Notes: generated by a model from the sequence alone, not told the origin. A stretch of DNA of 64,000 nt from Streptosporangium pseudovulgare (GCF_014648055.1 NZ_BMQJ01000021.1:1-64000), one strand, 5' to 3'. Positions 43,032 to 51,337 are shown, counted from the first letter of the stretch. Numbers and translations are program-made.

Positions 43032-43392
43032 CCCGTGTCTCCCTCCGGTCGCGGATCCGGTCGAAAGGCCCCTTCCTGCCGGCGCGAGATCCAAACCGCG
43101 AACCCCGCGGTGCCCTCCACGACCGGCCGTGTCCTGCGGGCCGACGTGACGCGCCCGTCCGCCTCGCCCGTCCGTCTCGCCCGTCCGTCTCGCCCGTCAC
43201 GCGGTCGCGGCCGCCGTTCCGCCGCGCCGCCGTTCTGTTGTGCGAGGACGCGTCATCACGGCGTCGCGGGACCGTTCCAGGCGGTTTTCCTGCTCTTCGG
43301 CGTGAAGATCTTTATGTGCAATTTCACATGTGACATCTTCTCCTTACGGGCGCTCGGCACGGGGCCGGGCCCCGTTCCATTGGAGGAATTCG
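43032..43392. other. 361-bp divergent non-coding region with a 13-bp tandem repeat and a nested palindrome
   Basis: GCCCGTCCGTCTC-type units recur at 43153-43165, 43166-43178, 43179-43191 and partly at 43192. Nearer the secreted-protein gene the DNA turns AT-rich: GAAGAT (43304-43309) is inverted as ATCTTC (43335-43340), enclosing TGTG-CAATTT-CACA (43315-43328). This looks like an operator or leader structure for the gene at 43393. No gene is visible. Confidence 0.6.
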
Positions 43393-43875
43393 ATGAACCA
43401 GATCGCCAAGCGTGGTCTCGCGTTCCTGGCGGTGGGGACGGTCGTGGCCGGGGGGCTCGCCACGGCCGCCCCCGCGTCGGCCGCGACCCTCACGACGACG
43501 ACCACGTGCAGCACCTCGGGACCGATCCAGGGCCTGAACGTCAAGGCGTGCGCGGACGTCACCGGCGACCGGGTACGCGTGTACGGGATCGTCGGCGCCA
43601 TTGGCATCTCCGAGCCGCCGGTCAACCCCCGTGACGTCGGCGCGGAGGTCTCCGGCGCGATCGTCGGCGGCCCCCTCCTCGGCTCCGGACGCCGGGCCCT
43701 GAGCATCTGGAACAACGTCTTCACCGTCGAGGGCGTCACTGCGACCGTGGGCTCCGGGTCCACGGTCCGCGCCACGGTGACGATCACCCCCGGCCCCGCG
43801 GGCCCCGGAGGCGGAGGCGGCACGCCCCTGCCCGGCCCGACGTCCGTCTCCGTGGACGTGCCGGTCGTCTACTGA
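43393..43875 (+). CDS. Small secreted protein of unknown function
   Basis: The 160-residue protein has a typical Sec signal peptide (MNQIAKRGLAFLAVGTVVAG...ASA, cleavage about residue 31). The mature part starts with a Thr run and contains two Cys (TTCSTSG and VKACADV) that could form a disulfide, beta-rich segments, and a Pro/Gly-rich hinge (GPAGPGGGGGTPLPGP) before the last strand. GGAGGAATTCG precedes the ATG: an unusually strong ribosome-binding site. Family not recognised. It is preceded by a palindromic AT-rich region and followed by a very long terminator, suggesting a well-expressed single gene. Confidence 0.8.
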   Translation: MNQIAKRGLAFLAVGTVVAGGLATAAPASAATLTTTTTCSTSGPIQGLNVKACADVTGDRVRVYGIVGAIGISEPPVNPRDVGAEVSGAIVGGPLLGSGRRALSIWNNVFTVEGVTATVGSGSTVRATVTITPGPAGPGGGGGTPLPGPTSVSVDVPVVY

Positions 43876-43935
43876 CCTGCCCGGGAGACCTGCCCGGGTG
43901 ACCGGGCTGGGGTGACCGGCTGGGTCGCCGGGCCG

Positions 43936-43969
43936 GCGGGAGCGCGCGACCGCGGTCGCGCGCTCCCGC
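43936..43969. terminator. 34-bp perfect palindrome, bidirectional terminator
   Basis: GCGGGAGCGCGCGACCG (43936-43952) is followed directly by its exact reverse complement (43953-43969). It lies between the convergent secreted-protein gene and third Opp operon. Confidence 0.7.
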
Positions 43970-44021
43970 GCATTCCGTGCGTCCGGCGGACCCGCCGGGC
44001 GCACGGAGGCGAGCGACGCCG

Positions 44022-45029
44022 TCAGCCGGCGAAGTGGCAGGCCACCTTCCTCTCTCCCGGTCCGTGGGCCATGAGCGGAGGGGCCTCGGTCCGGCAGACG
44101 TCCCGGGCCATGGCGCAGCGCGGGTTGAAGGAGCACCCCGGAGGCGGAGCGGCCGGGCTGGGCGGGTCGCCCGGCAGGACGATCCGCTCGCGGACGAGTT
44201 CCACCTCGGGGTCGGGAACCGGTACGGCCGACAGCAGGGCGCGGGTGTAGGGGTGGGCCGGGGCGTTGTAGACGGCGTCGCGGGAGCCGATCTCCACGAC
44301 GCGGCCGAGATACATCACCGCGACCCGGTCGCACACGTGCCGCACCACCGACAGGTCGTGGGCGATGAACAGGTACGCCAGGTCCAGCTCCCGCTGGAGG
44401 TCGGCGAGCAGGTTGACGATCTGTGCCTGGATCGACACGTCCAGCGCCGAGACCGGCTCGTCGCAGACGATCAGCCTGGGCCGCGACGCCAGCGCGCGGG
44501 CGATGCCGATGCGCTGGGCCTGGCCGCCGGAGAACTCGTGCGGGTAGCGGTCGGCGTGCTCGGCGCCCAGGCCGACCGTCTCCAGAAGCTCGATCACGCC
44601 GCGCCGGTCCAGCAGCCGCGTCGGGCCGGAGACGATCCGCTCGACGGTCTGGCGGGGGTTCAGCGACGCGAACGGGTCCTGGAAGATCATCTGGATGTCG
44701 CGGCGGAACGGGCGCATGTCGCGCGGGCCGAGCCGGGTGATGTCGCGGCCGGCGAAGACGACGGTGCCGCCGGTGGGCTCCATCAGCCGGACGATCATCC
44801 GGCCGGTGGTGGACTTGCCGCAGCCGGACTCACCGACCAGGCCGAGGGTCTCTCCCGGCCACACGTCGAAGGTGACGCCGTCCACCGCCCTGACCCCGTT
44901 CCGCTTCCCGAAGGTCATCCGCAGGTCCCGAACGGACAGCAGCGGCGCGGGCCGGGGCCCGGCGTCCGGCGCCGCGTCAGGTGCGGTGCCCGGCTCGCCG
45001 GCCGGCCGGGCGGGCGACGCCCCGGTCAT
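44022..45029 (-). CDS. Opp-type ABC transporter ATP-binding protein (DppF type)
   Basis: The 335-residue ATPase has Walker A GESGCGKST, Q-loop MIFQDPFASLNPRQTVE, signature EFSGGQAQRIGIARAL, Walker B LIVCDEPVSALD and the C-terminal Cys motif CSFNPRCAMARDVC. The signature has QAQ in place of the usual QRQ. Its ATG overlaps the preceding stop (ATGA), and it is the last gene of the third Opp operon, ending before a 34-bp palindrome. Confidence 0.93.
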   Translation of the reverse strand: MTGASPARPAGEPGTAPDAAPDAGPRPAPLLSVRDLRMTFGKRNGVRAVDGVTFDVWPGETLGLVGESGCGKSTTGRMIVRLMEPTGGTVVFAGRDITRLGPRDMRPFRRDIQMIFQDPFASLNPRQTVERIVSGPTRLLDRRGVIELLETVGLGAEHADRYPHEFSGGQAQRIGIARALASRPRLIVCDEPVSALDVSIQAQIVNLLADLQRELDLAYLFIAHDLSVVRHVCDRVAVMYLGRVVEIGSRDAVYNAPAHPYTRALLSAVPVPDPEVELVRERIVLPGDPPSPAAPPPGCSFNPRCAMARDVCRTEAPPLMAHGPGERKVACHFAG

Positions 45030-46171
45030 CGTGAACCTCCGCGGGTCTCGGCCAGGTGGCAGGCCGTACGGTGGACCGGCCCGGCCGGGGGGCCTTCCGC
45101 GCCGACCAGGCGGAGCGCGCGGCCCGCATGGACCTCGCCGACCTCGCCGAGTACGCAGAGCTCGCGGAGCTCGCGGAGCTCGGGCGCCTCGGTGACGCAG
45201 GCGTCGTCGGGGGCCGCGGCGTAGCGGGCGCAGCGGGGATGGAACCGGCAGCCGGGCGGCGGCGCGAGCAGCGACGGCGGGCTGCCGGGGATGGCCCGCA
45301 GCCGCCCCTTGACGACCGGGCCCGCCACGCCCCCGGCCACCGGATCCGGTGAGCCCCCGGCCGCCACGCTCCCGGCCGCCGGATCCGGCGAGTCCCCCGC
45401 GCCCCCGGCCGGCAGGCGAGGGGCGGAGGCGAGCAGGCCCTGCGTGTAGGGGTGACGGGGAGCCCTGAAGATCTCCCGCACCGGGGCGTGCTCGACGGTA
45501 CGGCCGCCGTACATCACCAGGACCTCGTCGGCGACCCGCGCCACGACGCCCAGATCATGGGTGATCATCATGACGGCGATGCCGCGGTCCCGCTGGATCC
45601 TCCTGATCAGTTCGAGGATCTGCGCCTGCACGGTCACGTCAAGGGCGGTCGTCGGCTCGTCGGCGATGAGCAGGTCCGGCTCGCAGGACAGGGCCATCGC
45701 GATCATCACGCGCTGCCGCATGCCCCCGGAGAAGCGGTGGGGGTGCTCGCCCGCGCGCCGCCTCGGCTCGGGGATGCCCACCTCGGCCAGCATCTCCACC
45801 GCGCGTTCCCGCGCCACCCGGCGTGAGACGCGCAGGTGCAGCCGGTACGCCTCGGCGATCTGCTCGCCGACGGTGTAGAAGGGGTGCAGCGACGACAGCG
45901 GATCCTGGAAGATCATCGCTATCCGGCGGCCGCGCAGCTCGCGGAGGCGGGAGGCGGGCGCGCCCACCAGCTCCTCGCCGTCGAAGACGATCGAGCCGGA
46001 GACGGCCGCCTCGCGGTGCAGGCCCATGATCGCCAGCGACGACACCGACTTGCCGGAGCCGGACTCGCCGACGACGCCGAGCGTGCGGCCCCGGTCCAGG
46101 TCGAAGCCGATCCCGTCCACCGCGGTCCCGGCGGGGAAGGCGACCCGCAGGTCTCTCACTCGCAGGATCAC
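45026..46171 (-). CDS. Opp-type ABC transporter ATP-binding protein (DppD type)
   Basis: The 381-residue ATPase has Walker A GESGSGKS, signature RFSGGMRQRVMIAMAL, Walker B LLIADEPTTALD and Cys-rich CRFHPRC. After the nucleotide-binding domain there is an Ala/Gly/Pro/Ser-rich insert with a repeated SPDP(A/V)AG(S/G)V motif and later a Leu/Glu-rich ELRELREL segment, both from short DNA repeats. The GTG start overlaps the permease stop (GTGA). Confidence 0.91.
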   Translation of the reverse strand: MILRVRDLRVAFPAGTAVDGIGFDLDRGRTLGVVGESGSGKSVSSLAIMGLHREAAVSGSIVFDGEELVGAPASRLRELRGRRIAMIFQDPLSSLHPFYTVGEQIAEAYRLHLRVSRRVARERAVEMLAEVGIPEPRRRAGEHPHRFSGGMRQRVMIAMALSCEPDLLIADEPTTALDVTVQAQILELIRRIQRDRGIAVMMITHDLGVVARVADEVLVMYGGRTVEHAPVREIFRAPRHPYTQGLLASAPRLPAGGAGDSPDPAAGSVAAGGSPDPVAGGVAGPVVKGRLRAIPGSPPSLLAPPPGCRFHPRCARYAAAPDDACVTEAPELRELRELCVLGEVGEVHAGRALRLVGAEGPPAGPVHRTACHLAETRGGSR

Positions 46172-47157
46172 GCGTACCTCACACGGGGGTCGATCACCGC
46201 GTAGACGAGGTCCACGCCGAGGTTCGCCAGGGTGATGAAGAACGCCGCCAGCAGGGTGACGCCGAGCACGACGGGCTGGTCGGCCTTGAAGATCGCGTCG
46301 TAGGTGAGCTGGCCGACGCCGGGCAGGCCGAAGACGTGCTCGGTGATGACGGCCCCGGCCAGCAGCCCGCCCAGGTCCATGCCGAAGATCGTCACGATGG
46401 GGGTGAGCGCCGAGCGCAGGCCGTGCTTGGTGACGACGGTCCGCTCGTACAGGCCCTTGGCTCGCGCCGTCCTGATGTACGGCTCCGCCATCGTCTCGAT
46501 CATCGAGGCCCGGGTGAGCCGGGCGTACATGGCGGCGTACAGGCTGGCGAGCGTCATCCAGGGCAGCAGCAGGTTGCCCGCCCAGGCGGCCGGGCCCTCG
46601 GAGATCGGCCGGTAGTCGGGGTAGGGGAGCCATTCGAGCCGCTGGACCAGGATGAGCAGCAGCATCATCGCGGTGAAGTAGACCGGCGCCGAGGCGGAGG
46701 CCAGCGTGGCCGCCATGAGCGAGCGGTCGAGAGCGGTCCCCCGGCGCAGGGCCGCGACCAGCCCGACGGCCAGGCCGCCGGCCAGCCAGAGCGCGGCCGC
46801 GCCGAGGGCCAGCGAGACGCTCACCGGCAGGCGGTCGGTCAGCAGGTCCCAGACGGGCAGCGCGTTCTGGTAGGAGTAGCCGAAGCAGGGGACCGAGCAC
46901 TCCAGCGCGGTCGGGCCGTCGCCCAGCACGCGGCCGGTGAAGATGCCGGTCACGTAGCCGCCGAACTGCTCGTACACCGGCCGGTCCAGGCCCATCTGCG
47001 CGCGCACCAGCGTCACCTGCTCCGGAGTGCAGGTCTTGCCGCAGGCGTGGGCGGCCGGGTCCGAGGGGAGCACGTAGAAGACGGCGAAGGTCACCGCGCA
47101 GATGACGAGCAGCACGCCCGCCACCGCGGCGAGCCGCCGCAGCAGGTAGCGGGTCAT
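46168..47157 (-). CDS. Opp-type ABC transporter permease (DppB type)
   Basis: The 329-residue permease begins MTRYLLRRLAAVAGVLLVIC and has VLPSDPAAHACGKTCTP, a periplasmic loop with two Cys, plus another Cys pair (ECSVPCFG): possible external disulfides not seen in the other permeases here. The EAA loop is YIRTARAKGLYERTVVTKHGLRSALTP and the end is VYAVIDPRVRYA. Here the DppB-type gene follows the DppC-type gene, opposite to the usual order. ATGA overlap with the preceding stop. Confidence 0.92.
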   Translation of the reverse strand: MTRYLLRRLAAVAGVLLVICAVTFAVFYVLPSDPAAHACGKTCTPEQVTLVRAQMGLDRPVYEQFGGYVTGIFTGRVLGDGPTALECSVPCFGYSYQNALPVWDLLTDRLPVSVSLALGAAALWLAGGLAVGLVAALRRGTALDRSLMAATLASASAPVYFTAMMLLLILVQRLEWLPYPDYRPISEGPAAWAGNLLLPWMTLASLYAAMYARLTRASMIETMAEPYIRTARAKGLYERTVVTKHGLRSALTPIVTIFGMDLGGLLAGAVITEHVFGLPGVGQLTYDAIFKADQPVVLGVTLLAAFFITLANLGVDLVYAVIDPRVRYA

Positions 47158-48107
47158 CGGCCGCCTCCCTTCGGGTCGAGGGCGTCGCGCAGCGCGTCGC
47201 CCAGCAGGGTGAAGGCCAGCACGGTCAGGAACAGGCAGACGCAGGGGATCATGAAGTACGCCGGCGCGACCTGGTACCAGAGCAGCCCGTTGTCGATCAT
47301 CTGGCCCCACGAGGGGGTGGGGGGCCGCACGCCGACGCCGAGGAAGGACAGCGCGGCCTCGGTGCCGATGTTGGCCGGGATCGCCAGCGTCGTGTAGACG
47401 AGGATCGGCGCGGCGATGTTGGGCAGGATCTCCCGCAGCAGGATGTGCGGCCCCATCGCCCCGTTGACCCGCGCGGCGTCCACGAACTCCCGGTGCCGGA
47501 CGCTCAGCGTCTGCCCGCGCACGATGCGCCCGACGTACGGCCAGCTGAACATGCTCATGATCAGCACGAGCAGCAGCACGCGGTCGGTGCCCGGCGCGAT
47601 GGACAGCAGGGCCAGCATGAAGATCAGGCTCGGGAACGACATCACCAGGTCCATGATCCGGCTGAGCACGGTGTCGACTCTGCCGCCGAGGTACCCGGCG
47701 ACCAGGCCGACCGCGGTGCCGGCGAGCACGGTGACGGCCGTGGCGGCGACCGCGATCAGCAGCGACACCCGCGCGCCGTACACGATGCGGCTGAAGACGT
47801 CGCGGCCGTTGCCCGGCTCGACGCCGAGCCAGTGCTCGGCGCCGATCCCGCCGAAGTCGCCCTTCGGCACCCCGCCGAGCGCCTGGTCGATCGCGGTCTT
47901 GTCGAAGGTCTCGGGCCGCCAGCCGTTGAGCCCGGTCAGCAGCGGGGCGGCCAGCGCCGTCACGACGAAGACCGTCACGATGGCGAGGCCGAGGAGCGCG
48001 GCCGGGTCGCGGCGGAGCCGCTCGTAGGCGATCCGCCCGGGGGAGCGGCCCCGGACGGCCGGGGCCGCGATACCCGCCGCGGCCTCCCGCGGTGCGGCGG
48101 TGGTCAC
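47154..48107 (-). CDS. Opp-type ABC transporter permease (DppC type)
   Basis: The 317-residue permease has about 40 cytosolic N-terminal residues, then TM1. The long external loop (WRPETFDKTAIDQALGG...GIGAEHWLGVEPGNGRDVFSRIVYGARVSL) ends in the DppC signature. The EAA loop is FVDAARVNGAMGPHILLREILPN and LSFLGVGVRPPTPSWG follows. The GTG at 48107 overlaps the binding-protein stop (GTGA), so it directly follows the SBP in the operon. Confidence 0.92.
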   Translation of the reverse strand: MTTAAPREAAAGIAAPAVRGRSPGRIAYERLRRDPAALLGLAIVTVFVVTALAAPLLTGLNGWRPETFDKTAIDQALGGVPKGDFGGIGAEHWLGVEPGNGRDVFSRIVYGARVSLLIAVAATAVTVLAGTAVGLVAGYLGGRVDTVLSRIMDLVMSFPSLIFMLALLSIAPGTDRVLLLVLIMSMFSWPYVGRIVRGQTLSVRHREFVDAARVNGAMGPHILLREILPNIAAPILVYTTLAIPANIGTEAALSFLGVGVRPPTPSWGQMIDNGLLWYQVAPAYFMIPCVCLFLTVLAFTLLGDALRDALDPKGGGR

Positions 48108-49807
48108 TTCCCGACCCCGAGGGCGGCGTAGTCGAACTGGCCGGACCAGATCAGGTGGCCGAACGCGCCGCCGACCTTGGAGCCGGTGAGCAGCGGCTTG
48201 CGGAGCCAGAGCAGGGGGACCATCGGGGTCTTCTTCATGATCTCGGCGTCCAGGTCCACCCAGGCGCGGTCGGCCGCCTTCAGGTCGGTCATGGCGCGGA
48301 TCCCGTCGATCCGGTCCATGGTCTCCTTGTCCCGGAACAGCGACACGTTGCCGCTGTTGCCCTTGTCGGTGATGGTGCGGCCGTCGAAGAGCATCGGGAT
48401 GAAGGAGGACCCGGACGGGTAGTCCTGGCACCAGCCGTACAGGGCCAGCCCGTCGAACCTGGCGGTGTCGCCGATGGTGTCGTAGTAGACCGACGGGTCG
48501 AAGGTGCTGATCTCGGTCTCGACGCCGACGCGCCTGAGCGACTCCTGGATCGCGGTGGCGGCTCCCTTGTCGCCGGTGGAGGCGTACATCGTGACCTTCA
48601 CCGGCGTCGTCACGCCGGACTCGGCGATCAGCGCCTTGGCCTTCGCCACGTCGCCGGTCGGCGGGATCTTCAGGGTGTCCTGCGGGACGCCTCCGGACAG
48701 CGACGGCGGCAGGTAGGCGGTGGCGACCGTGCCGGAGGCCGGGCCGCCCTTGACGGTCTGGTACGCCTCCTTGTCGATCGCGTACTGCAGGGCCAGGCGG
48801 AACTTCGGGTTGTCGAAGGGCGCCCTGGCGGTGTTCATGGCCAGGGTGTCGGTGCAGCCCCGGATCTCGTTGTGGAAGCGCGCCCTGACCTTGGGGTTGG
48901 TGAGGATCTTGGCGAAGCTCTCGCCGTTGACGTCGGCGTAGGTGACCGCGGTCCGGTCCTCGCCCTGGTCGGCGATGAGCCGGTCCACGATCACGCTCTG
49001 CCGCAGGCCCTGCTTGACGACGACCCTGTCCGGCAGCGCCTTGCGGACCGGGTCGGTGGCGGGGTCCCAGTGCTCGTTCCGGCTGAGCACGAGCTGCTTG
49101 CCCCGGTCATAGGTGTCGATCTTGTACGGTCCGGAGGAGAAGACGCGGTTGTCGTACTGGGCCTTGGTGTCCCTGGCCCGGGGCACCGGCGCGAAGGTCG
49201 GCAGGGTGGCGTAGTACGGGAACTCGGCGACGGGGCGGTCGAGGTGGAAGACGATCGTCTTCTCGTCGGGCGTCTCGATCGACTTCAGCGAACCGTCCCG
49301 GTAGGGGCCCCGGTACTTCTCGCCGCCGGTCAGGACCAGGCGGGCGTAGTTGGGGCCGCCGGGCAGTTCGGGGGCGAAGGACCGCTCCACGTTGTACTTG
49401 ACGTCGGCGGCCACGACGGGCGAGCCGTCCTCGTACTTGAGGCCGTCCTTGAGGGTGAAGGTCCAGGTCCTGCCGCCGTCGGACATCTCGCCGACGGTGG
49501 TGGCGAGGTCCGGGACGATCTGCAGGCTGGCCGGCCCCGGCTCCGACTTGTAGGTGACGAGGGAGCGGTAGAGGTAGCGCAGGCCGAAGTCCATCTCCGG
49601 CATCGTCCAGTTGCGGGTCGGGTCGAGGTGGGAGAAGTCCTGGTTGGACAGGATCGTGAGCGTCCCGCCCCTGGCGGCCTCACCGGCCGGGGCCTGGGAG
49701 CGGTTTCCGGACCGCTCGGCGGCGGGTGTCCCGCCGCCGCAGGCCGCCGTGGCGGACAGCACCGCCAGCGCGAGGAGGCAGGGGACCGCCGTGGTCTTCA
49801 CGGACAT
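48104..49807 (-). CDS. Solute-binding lipoprotein of the third Opp-type ABC importer (SBP family 5)
   Basis: The 567-residue protein has a lipoprotein signal with lipobox ATAAC (Cys about 23). Family-5 features include WTFTLKDGLKYEDGSPVVAADVKYNVERSFAP in parts and FRLALQYAIDKEAYQ. It is the first gene of the operon SBP-C-B-D-F and lies 270 nt from a LysR gene transcribed in the same direction upstream. Its promoter, leader hairpins and an operator-like repeat can be seen. The ligand is unknown; unlike the second and fourth systems there is no muropeptide gene beside it. Confidence 0.92.
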   Translation of the reverse strand: MSVKTTAVPCLLALAVLSATAACGGGTPAAERSGNRSQAPAGEAARGGTLTILSNQDFSHLDPTRNWTMPEMDFGLRYLYRSLVTYKSEPGPASLQIVPDLATTVGEMSDGGRTWTFTLKDGLKYEDGSPVVAADVKYNVERSFAPELPGGPNYARLVLTGGEKYRGPYRDGSLKSIETPDEKTIVFHLDRPVAEFPYYATLPTFAPVPRARDTKAQYDNRVFSSGPYKIDTYDRGKQLVLSRNEHWDPATDPVRKALPDRVVVKQGLRQSVIVDRLIADQGEDRTAVTYADVNGESFAKILTNPKVRARFHNEIRGCTDTLAMNTARAPFDNPKFRLALQYAIDKEAYQTVKGGPASGTVATAYLPPSLSGGVPQDTLKIPPTGDVAKAKALIAESGVTTPVKVTMYASTGDKGAATAIQESLRRVGVETEISTFDPSVYYDTIGDTARFDGLALYGWCQDYPSGSSFIPMLFDGRTITDKGNSGNVSLFRDKETMDRIDGIRAMTDLKAADRAWVDLDAEIMKKTPMVPLLWLRKPLLTGSKVGGAFGHLIWSGQFDYAALGVGK

Positions 49808-49849
49808 GTGTCACTCCGCAGTGGTTGGGGGGGAGAGCGAGAGTGACAC
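49808..49849 (-). promoter_or_regulatory. Leader inverted repeats next to the third Opp binding-protein start codon
   Basis: On the minus strand GTGTCACT (49849-49842) is complementary to AGTGACAC (49815-49808), which abuts the ATG. A competing short hairpin, CACT-GCGG-AGTG, covers 49823-49812. The GGAG Shine-Dalgarno lies in these elements. Alternative folding could control translation; the repeat could also be a DNA operator. Confidence 0.4.
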
Positions 49850-49851
49850 GT

Positions 49852-49880
49852 AACATAGTAATGTGAAATATTACCGGCAA
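49852..49880 (-). promoter_or_regulatory. Promoter of the third Opp operon with an operator-like repeat in its spacer
   Basis: TTGCCG (49880-49875), a 17-bp spacer and TATGTT (49857-49852) form a credible promoter. The spacer itself is an inverted repeat, GTAAT-N7-ATTAC, and GTAAC/GTTAC flank it. It is a likely binding site for the nearby LysR or another regulator. Confidence 0.5.
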
Positions 49881-49927
49881 TAGTACGTTACCAATCCGTA
49901 ATTCTCCTGGCCCGGCATTCCCCCGTT

Positions 49928-50064
49928 TTCCCGGTCCCGGCCCGGTGGCTTTCCCGGTCCCGGCCCGTCGCCTTTCCGGGTCCCGGTCCGGTGGCTTTCC
50001 AGGTCCCGGTCCGGTGGCTTTCCCGGCTTCTGTCCTGCGGTTTCCCGGGTCCCGGCCCGGCGGC
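49928..50064. repeat. 23-bp tandem repeat, about six copies
   Basis: Units resembling TTCCCGGTCCCGGCCCGGTGGCT start at 49928, 49951, 49974 and 49997, with degenerate copies at 50020 and 50042. They lie between the LysR stop and the third Opp promoter and could act as a repeated protein-binding or transcription-blocking element. Confidence 0.8.
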
Positions 50065-50077
50065 CCCGCCCCGGCCG

Positions 50078-51031
50078 TCAGATGAGCGGATGCACCTCGG
50101 GATGGGCGTCCCACCAGCGCCGGAACAGCGGATTGTCGTCCAGGTGGTCGGTGTACGCGGCGGCGAGGCCGCGGTAGAGCTCCGCCGCCTGCTCGGTGCC
50201 CAGCCGGTCCCGGCGCCAGGCCACGGTCAGCTTGGCGGTCTGCGGCTGGCCGGCGAGCGGGCGGACGACCGTACCGGGCGCGGCGGGCCAGGTGGGATCG
50301 ACCAGGCGGACCCCGAGGCCCGCCGCCACCAGCGGCCGGCCCGCGCCGCTCGGGGCGTCGTAGCGCACGTCGGGCTCGAACCCGGCCGCGCGGCAGGCGG
50401 CGCGCAGCGCGGCGAGCGAGCCGTCGTCGGCGCCGGGCGGGCTGATCCAGTGCTCGTCCCGCAGGTCGGCGAGCCGGACCTCCTCCCGCCCGGCCAGCCG
50501 GTGGCCCTCCGCCAGGGCGACGAATATCGGATACCGGGGGACGAGGGTACGGCTGGCGACCGGCGCCGTCAGCGTGATGTCGAACCCCTCGACGATGCCC
50601 AGCAGGGCCACGTCGAGCTGCCCCTGCGTGAGCGCCGTGGCCAGCAGCGTCGCCGAGGGTTCGATGCGCAGCGAGATCTCGTGCCCGCGCAGCCTCTCAC
50701 CGACCCGGTCGACGATGCTCCCCACGCAGGCCAGGTGCACGCAGCCCAGCCGGAGGGTCTCCACCGCGGTGGGGACGCGCAGGTCGCCGAAGAGCGCGTC
50801 CACCTCCGTCAGGACGATGCGGGCGCGGGCGATGACCTGCCGTCCCAGCGGGGTCGGCTGCACCCCGGAGTGGCTGCGCACGAACAGCGTCCCGCCGACG
50901 ATCTCCTCGACCCGGCGCAGCTGGTTGGTCATGGCCGGCTGGGACAGGCCCAGCCTGGCGGCGGCGCGGGTGACGCTCCCCATCTCCGCTATCGCACAGA
51001 TCGTGCGGAGATGCCTGATGTCGAGCTCCAT
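50078..51031 (-). CDS. LysR-family transcriptional regulator
   Basis: The 317-residue protein has an N-terminal winged HTH (LDIRHLRTICAIAEMGSVTRAAARLGLSQPAMTNQLRRVE in parts, residues about 4-45) and a periplasmic-binding-like effector domain (about 90-300). The start is the ATG at 51031, without a Shine-Dalgarno but with CATAAT ending 9 nt upstream, so the transcript may be leaderless; a TTG at 51037 is the alternative. It lies upstream of, and in the same direction as, the third Opp operon, separated by the 23-bp repeats, and is its most likely regulator. Confidence 0.9.
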   Translation of the reverse strand: MELDIRHLRTICAIAEMGSVTRAAARLGLSQPAMTNQLRRVEEIVGGTLFVRSHSGVQPTPLGRQVIARARIVLTEVDALFGDLRVPTAVETLRLGCVHLACVGSIVDRVGERLRGHEISLRIEPSATLLATALTQGQLDVALLGIVEGFDITLTAPVASRTLVPRYPIFVALAEGHRLAGREEVRLADLRDEHWISPPGADDGSLAALRAACRAAGFEPDVRYDAPSGAGRPLVAAGLGVRLVDPTWPAAPGTVVRPLAGQPQTAKLTVAWRRDRLGTEQAAELYRGLAAAYTDHLDDNPLFRRWWDAHPEVHPLI

Positions 51032-51039
51032 AGCCAAGA

Positions 51040-51045
51040 ATTATG
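51040..51045 (-). promoter_or_regulatory. Possible -10 box for a leaderless LysR transcript
   Basis: CATAAT on the minus strand ends 8 nt before the LysR ATG, which places the expected transcription start at or next to the A of the start codon. No clear -35 is seen. Confidence 0.35.
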
Positions 51046-51337
51046 TGACGGCTGATGACCATCGCATGAACTTCCCGAGCAAACTGCGACGTAAGCGCAC
51101 GAACCGGCGAAGGCGCCGGGTCGCGAAACCCATAGCGGGGAGCCTGCGCCGCCCCACGGCGACGGCCCGCACCCGGCCGTGAGACCGCGGGAGACGTGCT
51201 CCCCCGGCCCTTTCGGGGGCGGAGACCCCGAACGACCGGCGACCCCCCTGACCCCGTGGGCCGCCGGCCCCCACCCCCCTGACCCGGCTGACCGGACCGA
51301 TCTCGCGCGCCGTCGTGAACACCCCCCGGAGGTTCAG
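51046..51337. other. Divergent spacer between LysR and the collagenase
   Basis: About 290 nt without a convincing gene. A 38-codon frame at 51066-51182 would encode a very basic peptide but has no ribosome-binding site. TTCGGGG (51212-51218) pairs with CCCCGAA (51226-51232), giving a leader hairpin candidate. No promoter for the collagenase could be assigned. Confidence 0.5.

Noticed and set aside
43315..43328. TGTG-CAATTT-CACA as a CRP-type site
   Set aside because: The spacing between half-sites is two bases shorter than a CRP site; kept only as a generic palindrome.
51066..51182. A 38-codon frame for a very basic peptide (MNFPSKLRRKRTNRRRRR...)
   Set aside because: Tempting as a small DNA- or RNA-binding peptide, but no Shine-Dalgarno or promoter is evident and the composition can arise from GC-rich non-coding DNA.
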